From: Bacteroidales bacterium
GTDB lineage: Bacteria; Bacteroidota; Bacteroidia; Bacteroidales; UBA3663
Direction of reading: 5' to 3'
NCBI GenBank assembly: GCA_017632695.1
Contig: JAGBQS010000042.1
Span: forward strand, 1-11,869
DNA length: 11,869 nt
Below, one piece after another: positions 1 to 6,833 of this stretch. The notes beneath the pieces were generated by a model, which did no database searches, was not told the DNA's origin, and was given only the letters and a program-made list of their open reading frames with translations. Both the position numbers and the translations under genes were made by a program. Every line of letters starts with the position of its first letter. Within the stretch, counting starts at the first letter, position 1.

Positions 1-1499
1 GGGTATTCCGGGAAGAAGTCCCCTACGAGGCAACGCCCCATGTCGTTGTCGCTGCTGCCGTCTTTCTTCCAGATGACGCTTCCGTCGCGGGCATCGTGCA
101 GCGCCACCATTGTCTTGCCCGTCTCTAAGCAGTGGAACATCTGCAAGCCCTCGCGCTCGGGCAGGAACTTACCCACGTGGTTGGCGTCGCCGTGACCCAG
201 ACCAGTATTCCACAGACCGATACCGTCGTGATCCACAGCCATTGAGCCGTACATCACCTCATCGAGCCCGTCGCCGTCCAGATCGGCCACATTGAGCGAA
301 TGGTTGCCCTGCGAGGCATAGGTGCTGTGCTTCTTGCCGTCGCGACCGGTTCCGCCGTCGTTGGTATCGAAACGCCAGCGCTTGGTAAGCTGTCCGCCGC
401 GCCAGTCCCACGCCTCGATGACTGAATGGGCATACACACCACGACCGATAACCACCGACGGCAGACCCGTCTCGTCGAAGCAACCCACGCCCACGCGGAA
501 CGAGCAGGCCCGCTTCCAGTAGTTATCGCCCCACGACTGTGAGGTCTCGCGGTTAATGTAGTTATCGCGCGCCAGTTCTCTTCCAGTCCTGCCATCGATG
601 ATACTCAGGAACTCCGGTCCTGCCGAGTTGTAATGATCCAGGTAGCCGGGATTGGAGGATGTCAGGTTGCCCCAGGTACGATAGTCAATCTTTCCGTCGC
701 CGTTGGTGTCCGGAATCTCTGTCCCATCGCCGAAGACGGTTCCCTCGCACGTCCGGATTGCCATTTCTGCACATCCGTCACCGTCGAAGTCGGCAACGGC
801 AAATGAAGACGAATTGCCCAGGATGACTCCGGGACCGCCCTTGATGCGCCACAGGAGCGTACCGTCCAGTTTGTAGGCATCCCAGATGACTGCCCAAAGG
901 CAATCCTGCTGTGAATAACTGGCTCCGGATCCGTCGCTCACAATGTTTCCGCTCTCGTCCAGAACGCTCTGCAAGCGCTTCACAACAATCTCAAACTGTC
1001 CGTCGCCGTCCAGATCGCCCACACTCACGTCGTTGGCGGTATAGACAATCTTCGAGGTGTTCTCGTAAACATCCTTCGTATCGGCCAAAGGAATACTGAT
1101 GTACGGCAGACCAGCGGAAACCTGCGCCTTGGTCAGCACATAGGTAGCAAGCGTGTCTGGGCTGTCGGCGTACGTCAGACGGTAAGTGATGTCGGCCGCC
1201 TTGCCGACGGTTGCGTCCTGATAGCAGGTACGGTTCGTGATGTTTGTTGCGATCTTTCGTTCGGTACCGGTTCCGTACCGGCGATAAAGATCGAAGCCGG
1301 TTTCGGCATCGTCGCCCGGCAACATGCGCCACGATACGAGCACTTTGCCCGTATGCTGCTGATAGTCGGCCAGCGAAGCGTTCGATGCCCCGTTGATGCT
1401 TGCCCAAAGGGCGCGATCGTCGGGATTGTTTGTCTGAGCCATTACAAAACTTCCAAAAAGAAGTGCTGAAATGAACGTTACGGTTAGTTTTTTCATCAT
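1..1499 (-). CDS. Secreted rhamnogalacturonan lyase, polysaccharide lyase family 11 (3' end off window)
   Basis: Family 11 lyases cleave the rhamnose-galacturonate backbone of rhamnogalacturonan I by beta-elimination, using bound calcium. The visible 499 codons start with a signal peptide (MMKK, hydrophobic stretch, cleavage near VMA-QT, residues 20-22), then a fibronectin-like N-terminal part (GKVLVSWRMLPGDD near 51-64) and a beta-propeller with calcium-loop repeats: DLDGDG at 162-167, DFDGDG at 237-242, DTNGDG at 264-269 and DLDGDG at 406-411. Segments around SWGDNYWKR (322-330), EAWDWRGGQLTKRW (362-375), SQGNHSLNVAD (396-406) and MAVDHDG...GLGHGDANH (420-441) follow Bacillus YesW/YesX closely. 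The family is about 600 residues long, so roughly the last 100 are missing. The frame is open to the window edge without a break. Two adjacent ATGs (1497-1499 and 1494-1496) could start it; the first is used here. It most likely acts in the periplasm or at the cell surface and supplies the rhamnose operon downstream. Confidence 0.93.
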   Translation of the reverse strand, partial: MMKKLTVTFISALLFGSFVMAQTNNPDDRALWASINGASNASLADYQQHTGKVLVSWRMLPGDDAETGFDLYRRYGTGTERKIATNITNRTCYQDATVGKAADITYRLTYADSPDTLATYVLTKAQVSAGLPYISIPLADTKDVYENTSKIVYTANDVSVGDLDGDGQFEIVVKRLQSVLDESGNIVSDGSGASYSQQDCLWAVIWDAYKLDGTLLWRIKGGPGVILGNSSSFAVADFDGDGCAEMAIRTCEGTVFGDGTEIPDTNGDGKIDYRTWGNLTSSNPGYLDHYNSAGPEFLSIIDGRTGRELARDNYINRETSQSWGDNYWKRACSFRVGVGCFDETGLPSVVIGRGVYAHSVIEAWDWRGGQLTKRWRFDTNDGGTGRDGKKHSTYASQGNHSLNVADLDGDGLDEVMYGSMAVDHDGIGLWNTGLGHGDANHVGKFLPEREGLQMFHCLETGKTMVALHDARDGSVIWKKDGSSDNDMGRCLVGDFFPEY

Positions 1500-1503
1500 A
1501 TAA

Positions 1504-1556
1504 TTTGAGTTAGTAAAAATAAAAAGCTTCGGGTTAGAATTTCTGATTCGGGTTAG
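1504..1556. repeat. Three copies of a decamer in the lyase 5' leader
   Basis: TTCGGGTTAG occurs exactly at 1528-1537 and 1547-1556, with a two-mismatch copy TTTGAGTTAG at 1504-1513. In the lyase transcript these read CTAACCCGAA twice and CTAACTCAAA once, the last just upstream of the ATG. The two exact copies lie between the inverted-repeat arms AAAAGCTT (1522-1529) and AAGCTTTT (1569-1576), the first of which overlaps the first copy by two bases. Function is unknown; a binding site for an RNA- or DNA-binding regulator is one possibility. Confidence 0.5.
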
Positions 1557-1586
1557 CAATCGGAAAGCAAGCTTTTCGGATTGGCG

Positions 1587-1616
1587 CAAAGATAGGCATT
1601 ATTTCCGATTTTCAAC
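1587..1616 (-). promoter_or_regulatory. Promoter of the PL11 lyase gene
   Basis: On the minus strand a perfect Bacteroidetes -7 element TATCTTTG lies at 1594-1587. The best -33 match is GTTG at 1616-1613, with 18 bp spacing, one base short of the usual 19-21. The predicted start near 1582 gives a leader of about 80 nt, the longest of the promoters in this window. Confidence 0.55.
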
Positions 1617-1633
1617 AGATAATTGCTCAAAAA

Positions 1634-1665
1634 ATTGATTCTTTGCTGATAATTTACTATCTTCG
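1634..1665 (+). promoter_or_regulatory. Probable promoter of ubiE
   Basis: A -7 like element TATCTTCG (1658-1665, one mismatch to TAnnTTTG) is preceded at 20 bp by ATTG (1634-1637, one mismatch to TTTG). The predicted start near 1671 leaves a leader of about 16 nt. It is weaker than the rhaB and porin promoters but correctly placed. Confidence 0.45.
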
Positions 1666-1686
1666 CAGCCTAAAACCGGTAATGAA

Positions 1687-2373
1687 ATGGCAAAAAAGAA
1701 ATTTGTGGAGGACATGTTTAACAACATCGCTCCTACCTACGACAAACTGAATCACATCCTTTCACTGAACATCGACAAGCGATGGCGGAGCAAAGCCGTA
1801 CGTCGCATTTGCCAGACCCGCCCTCAGCATGTGCTCGACATCGCCTGCGGAACGGGCGACTTCTCGATTGCGCTGGCTCAGGCGGGAGTTTCCCAGATAA
1901 CCGGTATCGATATTTCGGAAGGAATGCTCGAGGTAGGACGCGAAAAAGTGCGCAAACTGGGCCTCGACATCCGGATGCAGATTGATGACTGCGAAAAGCT
2001 GAGCTTCCCGGCCGATGAGTTCGATGCCGTCAGCGTTGCGTTCGGAGTCCGCAACTTTGAGCACATGCAGACCTGTCTGGGCGAAATGTATCGCGTACTG
2101 CGTCCCGAAGGTATGCTGTGCATTCTGGAACTTTCGGTTCCGCAGAACCCCGTCCTGCTCTGGGCTTACAAACTGTATTTCCTGCACATCCTGCCCGCCA
2201 TCGGCGGTATGCTTTCGGGCAACCGCAATGCCTACCGTTACCTTCCCGCCTCAGTGCTGGCTTTCCCGAAGCCCCAAAAGGTTTGCCAGATGCTGCGCGA
2301 AGCCGGGTTCCGGGACATAGAAACCCGTTCGTTTACATTGGGACTGTGCCGGATGTATATAGGTATTAAATAA
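1687..2373 (+). CDS. ubiE: Demethylmenaquinone methyltransferase (UbiE/MenG)
   Basis: This SAM-dependent C-methyltransferase carries out the last step of menaquinone synthesis, demethylmenaquinone to menaquinone. Bacteroidales lack ubiquinone, so the menaquinone role is the relevant one. The 228-residue protein has the family's N-terminal signature YDKLNHILSLNIDKRW (18-33), SAM motif I DIACGTGDFS (51-60), the acidic motif II GIDIS (73-77), the UbiE-specific VAFGVRNFEH (117-126), and RVLRPEGMLCILELS (136-150). The C-terminal block YKLYFLHILPAIGG...YRYLPASVLAFP (161-194) is also typical. It is slightly shorter at the N-terminus than relatives of about 245 residues, but no in-frame upstream start is visible close by and the core is complete. 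It is transcribed alone, divergent from the lyase and convergent with trmN6. Confidence 0.96.
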   Translation: MAKKKFVEDMFNNIAPTYDKLNHILSLNIDKRWRSKAVRRICQTRPQHVLDIACGTGDFSIALAQAGVSQITGIDISEGMLEVGREKVRKLGLDIRMQIDDCEKLSFPADEFDAVSVAFGVRNFEHMQTCLGEMYRVLRPEGMLCILELSVPQNPVLLWAYKLYFLHILPAIGGMLSGNRNAYRYLPASVLAFPKPQKVCQMLREAGFRDIETRSFTLGLCRMYIGIK

Positions 2374-2429
2374 GGTTGGATAATCAGGTCTTTTTGTTTT
2401 GTCGGAAAGGAACGGTTTCTTATATATCC

Positions 2430-2474
2430 CACAAAACCCACAAAACCCATTAAACCCATTTACCCCACTCACCT
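2430..2474. repeat. 9-bp degenerate tandem repeat between convergent genes
   Basis: Five consecutive 9-bp units can be read: CACAAAACC, CACAAAACC, CATTAAACC, CATTTACCC and CACTCACCT, becoming less regular toward the trmN6 stop codon (2469-2471), which lies inside the last unit. All bases with G/C are C on the plus strand, a strong strand asymmetry. No convincing terminator hairpin is visible in the 95-bp interval between ubiE and trmN6. Translated on the minus strand the repeat gives short Gly/Phe-rich frames that are almost certainly not genes. Confidence 0.7.
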
Positions 2475-3203
2475 CAACGAAACATAAAACGCCTCAGTAA
2501 GCGCCCGGTATTCCGTTGTGTATTCGCCGTCGGAGCCATGCAGCATCAGGGGTTCGGCCGAAAGCAAGGATGCCGCAGAAGCCTGAAGGGCAAACTCCGC
2601 CAAACGTCTTTTGCAGGGTTTGCCCTCTTTGGTTAACACGTTGCAGATACGGACCGGCTTCAGGCAGGCCAGTACGGCCGACGTCATCACCTCCGTATCG
2701 TAATCCATCGGATAAACCAAAGCCAGACGGCCTTCGTCCAAGAGATGCTGCCCTGCAAACTTCATGATACAATCCAGCGGCAGCGCGTCTTTATGACGGG
2801 CTACAGCCCGCGCCTCAGAGTCGGATTTCAGCGTCGCATTATAAAAAGGAGGATTGCATACAATCAGGCCGAAGCGACGGTCGGTTGCAAATTCCTGCAA
2901 GGCGGCATGATGCAACCTGAAGGCAGGAGCCCAGGGCGAGCCCTCGAAGTTTCCGACTGCCTGAGCTGCCGCATCGGCATCAATCTCGACTGCCTCGATG
3001 CACCCCTCGCCCAACTTTCCGTTTTCTGACAGACGCTGGGCGATCATCAGCGAAATCAGTCCCGTACCCGTTCCGATATCGAGCACAGGCACATCGGGCA
3101 AAGAACACCACGCCCCCAACAAAACTCCGTCTGTACCCACACGCATGGCACACCTGTCGTGCGCCACATCGAACTGTCTGAAATGAAAAACGTCGCTCGC
3201 CAT
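2469..3203 (-). CDS. trmN6: tRNA1(Val) adenine-37 N6-methyltransferase (TrmN6/YfiC family)
   Basis: This family methylates N6 of adenine 37 next to the anticodon of tRNA1(Val) in E. coli. The 244-residue protein shows RVGTDGVLLGAW (21-32), SAM motif I LDIGTGTG (41-48), an acidic motif II (EIDADA, 73-78) and the N6-adenine methyltransferase motif NPPF (117-120) followed by YNATLKSD, which is characteristic of YfiC/TrmN6. The C-terminal EGKPCKRRLAEFALQ (193-207) also fits. The frame is open up to 3272, but the ATG at 3203 is chosen: homologues begin at this point (MASDVFHFRQFDVAHDRCAM), and the -7 element at 3239-3232 lies inside the longer version, so the upstream ATG would not be transcribed. 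The exact tRNA target in this organism is inferred from the family. Confidence 0.9.
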   Translation of the reverse strand: MASDVFHFRQFDVAHDRCAMRVGTDGVLLGAWCSLPDVPVLDIGTGTGLISLMIAQRLSENGKLGEGCIEAVEIDADAAAQAVGNFEGSPWAPAFRLHHAALQEFATDRRFGLIVCNPPFYNATLKSDSEARAVARHKDALPLDCIMKFAGQHLLDEGRLALVYPMDYDTEVMTSAVLACLKPVRICNVLTKEGKPCKRRLAEFALQASAASLLSAEPLMLHGSDGEYTTEYRALTEAFYVSLR

Positions 3204-3231
3204 GATTCTGAAGAATGTCTGTTTGTCGGCG

Positions 3232-3239
3232 CAAAGATA
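3232..3239 (-). promoter_or_regulatory. -7 element of the trmN6 promoter
   Basis: TATCTTTG on the minus strand, identical to the -7 element of the lyase promoter. The predicted start near 3227 gives a leader of about 24 nt before the ATG at 3203 and excludes the longer reading from 3272. No good -33 TTTG is seen at 19-21 bp spacing; the nearest is TTCC at 21 bp. Confidence 0.5.
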
Positions 3240-3270
3240 GACAAAAAACCCGACTTGTATGGAAATTTTC

Positions 3271-3302
3271 ATTTATTTGAGGTATTTTTTGCCTAAATAA
3301 AT
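3271..3302. promoter_or_regulatory. Imperfect dyad upstream of the rhamnose operon promoter
   Basis: ATTTATTT (3271-3278) and AGG (3280-3282) are mirrored by CCT (3292-3294) and AAATAAAT (3295-3302), giving 11 paired positions around a 9-base centre with one bulged G (3279). The centre lies about 72 bp before the predicted rhaB transcription start, and the dyad is in the divergent region shared with trmN6. It is a candidate operator for a rhamnose regulator, but AT-rich sequence makes chance symmetry more likely, and no regulator gene is in the window. Confidence 0.35.
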
Positions 3303-3319
3303 ATAAAAGGTAGGGAAAA

Positions 3320-3352
3320 TTTGGGACGTTCGAGAAAAAAACAGTAACTTTG
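3320..3352 (+). promoter_or_regulatory. Promoter of the rhamnose operon
   Basis: A perfect match to the Bacteroidetes consensus: TTTG at 3320-3323, 21 bp spacer, TAACTTTG at 3345-3352. The predicted start near 3358 leaves a leader of about 33 nt. No comparable promoter is seen before the later genes, so one transcript through rhaD is likely. Confidence 0.8.
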
Positions 3353-3390
3353 CAAGCGATTAGAAATAACTATAAACCTAAAGTATACAG

Positions 3391-4869
3391 ATGAAGAACT
3401 ATGTTTGCGCTATCGATTTTGGCGCTACCAGCGGCCGAATGATCATCAGCCGCCTGAATGAACAGGGACTTCTGGAGACCGAAGAAGTTCGCCGTTTCCC
3501 GAATGCCATACAGGAAAAAGACCACGACGGAAAGTTCTATTGGAACATGACCGCCCTGATTGGCGAAGTTACTGCAGGTCTGGCTGACTTGGCTGCCCGC
3601 AAGGATATTCACATCGATGCCATCGGCTGCGACACCTGGGGCGTGGATGTGGTGTTCGTTGATAAAGCCGGACAGATGATCGAGCAGCCCCGTGCCTACC
3701 GCGACCCCTATTCGGTTGCCCCGTTCAAGGAGTATCTGGACAAAGTGGGGAAAGACAAGATTTACGGAAAGACCGGTATCCAGTTCATGAACTTCAACAC
3801 CCTGTTCCAGCTCTACGCCTGCCACAAAGAACAGTTCCGTCCGTTTGAGGACGCAGCCCAATATATATTCATTCCCGATTACGTTAGCTTTGTGCTGACC
3901 GGAAAGGCCGTTTGCGAATATACCATCCTCTCGACCTCCCAGTTCCTCGATCCGCGTACCAAGCAGATTGACCGCGAACTGATTGAGGCTGCCGGAGCTA
4001 AGATTGAGAAGTTCCCGCCCATCGTCTATCCGGGTACCATCATCGGTAACCTGCGCAAGGAAGTGGCCGACTTCGGCTACGACATCCCGGTTGTGGCTAT
4101 TGCAGGACACGATACCGGCAGCGCCGTTGCCGCCATCCCAGCCAAAGACGAGAAGTTTGCCTATCTCTCGAGCGGCACCTGGAGCCTGATGGGCATCGAG
4201 ACCAAAGATGCAATCATCAACAGCCGTTCGGCCGAACTGAACTTCACCAACGAGGGCGGCATTGAGGGTACCACCCGCTTCCTGAAGAACATTACGGGTA
4301 TGTGGATCCTCGAACAATGCCGCAAGGAATGGAAGAAGATGGGCAAGGACTACGACTTCAAACAACTGGGCGAAATGGAACAGAGCGGCGAGGCTTTCCG
4401 CAGCTTCATCAATCCGGATGATCCCGCTTTTGCCAATCCGCCTTCGATGCTTCAGGCTATCAGCGACTACTGCGAACGGACGGGTCAGCCCAAGCCTGAA
4501 ACGGATGCCCAGGTTGCACGTCTCATCATGGAATCGCTGGCTATGCGCTACCGTACAGTCTTCGACTGGCTGCGCGAGTTTGCCGACTTCCCGATTGAAG
4601 TGCTCCACATCATCGGCGGCGGTGCACAGAACGCGCTGCTGGCACAGTGGACGTCTAACTCCATCGGCGTTCCCGTGCTGACGGGTCCGACCGAAGCCAC
4701 AGCCATCGGCAACATCATGATGCAGTTCAAGGCGCTCGGCAAGGTGAAAGATATTACCGAGATGCGCGCCCTGATTGCCAAAGCTACGCCTCTGGGTCAC
4801 TACGAGCCTCAGGATGCTGAAGCCTGGACCGAAGCCCATAAGCGCTATGCGGCCCTGTGCGAGAAATAA
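3391..4869 (+). CDS. rhaB: Rhamnulokinase (FGGY kinase family)
   Basis: Phosphorylates L-rhamnulose with ATP to L-rhamnulose-1-phosphate in the cytoplasm. The 492-residue protein is full length for the family. The N-terminal ATPase fold begins AIDFGATSGRMII (7-19). GCDTWGVDVVFVD (79-91) contributes to the sugar site. AGHDTGSAVAAIP (238-250) carries the expected catalytic base D241. YLSSGTWSLMGIE (258-270), NEGGIEGTTRFLKNITGMWI (287-306) and the second nucleotide-binding segment IIGGGAQNALLAQW (407-420) with GPTEATAIGN (432-441) are all present. GTWSLMG and NITGMW favour rhamnulokinase over xylulo-, glycero- or fuculokinase. It is the first gene of the operon, 51 bp before the mini-isomerase gene. 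In Bacteroides the kinase (rhaK there) likewise precedes the isomerase. Confidence 0.95.
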   Translation: MKNYVCAIDFGATSGRMIISRLNEQGLLETEEVRRFPNAIQEKDHDGKFYWNMTALIGEVTAGLADLAARKDIHIDAIGCDTWGVDVVFVDKAGQMIEQPRAYRDPYSVAPFKEYLDKVGKDKIYGKTGIQFMNFNTLFQLYACHKEQFRPFEDAAQYIFIPDYVSFVLTGKAVCEYTILSTSQFLDPRTKQIDRELIEAAGAKIEKFPPIVYPGTIIGNLRKEVADFGYDIPVVAIAGHDTGSAVAAIPAKDEKFAYLSSGTWSLMGIETKDAIINSRSAELNFTNEGGIEGTTRFLKNITGMWILEQCRKEWKKMGKDYDFKQLGEMEQSGEAFRSFINPDDPAFANPPSMLQAISDYCERTGQPKPETDAQVARLIMESLAMRYRTVFDWLREFADFPIEVLHIIGGGAQNALLAQWTSNSIGVPVLTGPTEATAIGNIMMQFKALGKVKDITEMRALIAKATPLGHYEPQDAEAWTEAHKRYAALCEK

Positions 4870-4920
4870 CCGGACATCGGCACGCAAACAACAGTTAACT
4901 CTCTGATTAATTTCCGGATA

Positions 4921-5367
4921 ATGAAAACCGAACTGATTGAGAACGCCTATACCTCAGCCAAAGCCCGCTATGCAGAATCGGGCATCGATACGGATAAGGT
5001 ACTTGAGGAACTGCAGGCAACTCCTATCGGCTTTCCCTGCCTGCCAACCGCCGACGCCGGACAAACAGGCAAAGATGTAGAAAAAGCAATGTCGCTGTTG
5101 GGCGGCACTTTCCGTTTCGGTCAGGAGGGCGACTTCAGCTCAATACCTTTCGCAGCATTTGTGACCGGAATCCGCTCGGAACAGAAAAAACGTCTGGTTG
5201 AGCTGCTCGGAACTGATTTCCAGTTGCAGGAAAAGGACGAGAAATACGACCGGCTGATTGAATTAGGCTCGTCCGTTGAAGCCGTCTGGAACTTCTTCCA
5301 CATCAGGAACGGCGTTCCCGTCGACGAGGATTTCCTGTCCGAAATTGAACGGTACACCAGGAGTTGA
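4921..5367 (+). CDS. Mini L-rhamnose isomerase-like protein lacking the catalytic barrel
   Basis: This 148-codon gene sits where a ~420-residue L-rhamnose isomerase is expected. Residues 1-36 (MKTELIENAY, KARYAESGIDTDKVLEELQ) match the isomerase N-terminus. Residues 51-66, containing DVEKAMSLLGG, resemble the segment DLEQAMRLIPG near residue 90. Residues 74-148 follow the C-terminal ~80: FAAFVTGIRSEQKK parallels IAAWVIGTRNMKK, and SSVEAVWNFFHIRNGVPVDE parallels the region around AVWEMYCQRHDTPAG. About 30 residues are absent after residue 40 and about 230, including the metal-binding and catalytic residues, between residues 72 and 74. HCWQGDD near residue 40 has become PCLPTAD. The frame is open, with normal start, stop and base composition. 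It cannot isomerise rhamnose as the known enzyme does. It may be a retained non-catalytic protein or a young remnant. Alignment is from memory of E. coli RhaA. Confidence 0.82.
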   Translation: MKTELIENAYTSAKARYAESGIDTDKVLEELQATPIGFPCLPTADAGQTGKDVEKAMSLLGGTFRFGQEGDFSSIPFAAFVTGIRSEQKKRLVELLGTDFQLQEKDEKYDRLIELGSSVEAVWNFFHIRNGVPVDEDFLSEIERYTRS

Positions 5368-5462
5368 CTGTTTTATGCAGATGTTTATTGATTCAGACGT
5401 TAATCTGACGAAACCGACTCAAACTATAATCAAAAATATAATTTTATACCAAACAAAGTAAA

Positions 5463-6791
5463 ATGGCAAACAATGGAAGTCTGAAGAGCACGATAGCCGT
5501 GTCTCTGAACAATTATCTCGATGCCGGAGCCATCGTAGCCGGCGCAAGCGGTCTGACCCTCTGGCAGAACTATCTGGGTCTGACTGAAGTGAATCTTGGC
5601 TGGCTGAACTTTATTTCGGCTAACTGTCTGGGTGCTGCCCTGGGCGCCATCATCGGCGGTTTTCTGGCCGACAAGTACGGACGCAAGTTCATTTTTACGT
5701 ACAACCTGCTGGTCTATATGACGGGTGTTCTGCTCGTTATGCTGAGCGTCAACTTCCCGATGCTGCTGGCCGGATTCCTCATCACGGGTATTTCGGTAGG
5801 CGTAGGCGTTCCGGCTTCGTGGACGTATATCTCCGAGTCTTCGGAAATCAATAACCGCGGACGTAATATCTGCATCTCGCAGATGTCGTGGGGTGTCGGC
5901 CCGATGATCATTCTCCTCTTGGGTATGTTCTTTGCTCCCGGCGGTTACCTGTTCGGCTGGGTTGAGAATCTGGCAGCTGTCATAGGCGGCAGCGATATGA
6001 GCACAGAGGCGGTCAACGTCTTCTCTTCGCGTCTGGTCTTCTTCTCGCTCTTCGTGGTAGCTTTCATTGCCTGGAACCTTCAGCGTCAGCTTCAGGAAAG
6101 TGCCGAATTCGAGGCCAACAAGGCACAGAAGACAGGACTTATGGACAACATCGGCGTTCTCTTCTCGAACAGGATTGCCGTCAAGACCGTTGCTTACCTG
6201 GCTATCATCTACCTGACCTGGAACCTTGTGGCTTCCGTTATGGGCTTCTTCCAGCCGCACATTTACGAAACTGCCGGCGGCGTTTCGAACGAGACGGCCA
6301 ACTGGATGAACTGCATCCAATGGCTCATCATTGTGCTCACCACGCTGGTTGCTTCCCAGCTTATCGATAAAGTAAGCCACAAACTGATTTATATTCTGGG
6401 TCTGCTGTTTGCCCTCAGCGCCTGGTTTGTGATTGTGGGCATCGGCGTTGACGGTCCTGTGGGTCTTTGGGCTTTTGCCATCCTGTGGGGTATCGAAGGC
6501 GGTCTGTCTGTTCAGATCTTCTACGCCCTGTGGGGTTCCGAACTCTTCCCTGCCAAGTTCCGTGCCGGTGCACAGGGCCTGATGTTCTTCCTGGTTCGCG
6601 GTCTGTCGGCCGTATGGGGTCTGGTATTCACCTACATCTATGGTGAGAACGGCGAAGGCTTCACCGTCGCAGCCTGGTGCATGATTGCCCTGCTGCTCAT
6701 CTCGCTGATTGTGGGCGTTCTGGGCGCACCCAAGACACAGGGCAAGTCGCTCGACCAGATTACTCGCGAGCGTTATGGCGACAACTATTAA
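5463..6791 (+). CDS. MFS sugar porter, probable L-rhamnose or rhamnoside importer
   Basis: A 442-residue inner-membrane transporter of the major facilitator superfamily with about 12 hydrophobic segments. Signature loops are motif A between helices 2 and 3, GGFLADKYGRK (65-75), the sugar-porter-like VPASWTYISE (116-125) before an NNRGR loop (130-134), LFPAKFRAGAQG (361-372), and a C-terminal PKTQGKSLDQI (423-433) resembling the PETKG motif of sugar porters. A long cytoplasmic loop (about 207-235) splits the two six-helix halves. It is not the RhaT-type transporter found in the E. coli and Bacteroides thetaiotaomicron rhamnose loci. Substrate is inferred only from its place between rhaB and rhaD. 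It follows the mini-isomerase by 95 bp, with no clear promoter in the gap. Confidence 0.88.
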   Translation: MANNGSLKSTIAVSLNNYLDAGAIVAGASGLTLWQNYLGLTEVNLGWLNFISANCLGAALGAIIGGFLADKYGRKFIFTYNLLVYMTGVLLVMLSVNFPMLLAGFLITGISVGVGVPASWTYISESSEINNRGRNICISQMSWGVGPMIILLLGMFFAPGGYLFGWVENLAAVIGGSDMSTEAVNVFSSRLVFFSLFVVAFIAWNLQRQLQESAEFEANKAQKTGLMDNIGVLFSNRIAVKTVAYLAIIYLTWNLVASVMGFFQPHIYETAGGVSNETANWMNCIQWLIIVLTTLVASQLIDKVSHKLIYILGLLFALSAWFVIVGIGVDGPVGLWAFAILWGIEGGLSVQIFYALWGSELFPAKFRAGAQGLMFFLVRGLSAVWGLVFTYIYGENGEGFTVAAWCMIALLLISLIVGVLGAPKTQGKSLDQITRERYGDNY

Positions 6792-6833
6792 TCTATATAA
6801 AAGTATCCATTTAAGGTATTCAAATTGAGTATT

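Noticed and set aside
2238..2472. Gly/Phe-rich short minus-strand frames over the tandem repeat
   Set aside because: They arise from translating the 9-bp repeat and the antisense of ubiE, with no promoter; not supported as genes.
2430..2474. The repeat as a CRISPR array
   Set aside because: Units are 9 bp, contiguous and degenerate, with no spacers.
3204..3272. Extended N-terminus for trmN6 starting at 3272
   Set aside because: The -7 promoter element lies within this stretch, and family members begin at the ATG at 3203.
3370..4887. A 505-codon open frame antisense to rhaB
   Set aside because: It lies exactly opposite a full-length, motif-complete rhaB; its translation has no recognisable domain. 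Codon bias of the sense gene removes stop codons from this antisense frame.
5393..5408. Small hairpin TCAGA-N6-TCTGA in the gap before the transporter gene, as a terminator
   Set aside because: Only five pairs and no following T-run; it would not split the operon convincingly.
4870..5462. The missing isomerase core might be present in another frame (frameshifted full-length rhaA)
   Set aside because: The interval is 593 bp, too short for the ~1250-bp gene, and the 148-codon frame already passes smoothly from N-terminal to C-terminal isomerase segments.
6825..6833. TTG start for rhaD three codons upstream
   Set aside because: Homologues begin with MKSIL, matching the ATG at 6834.
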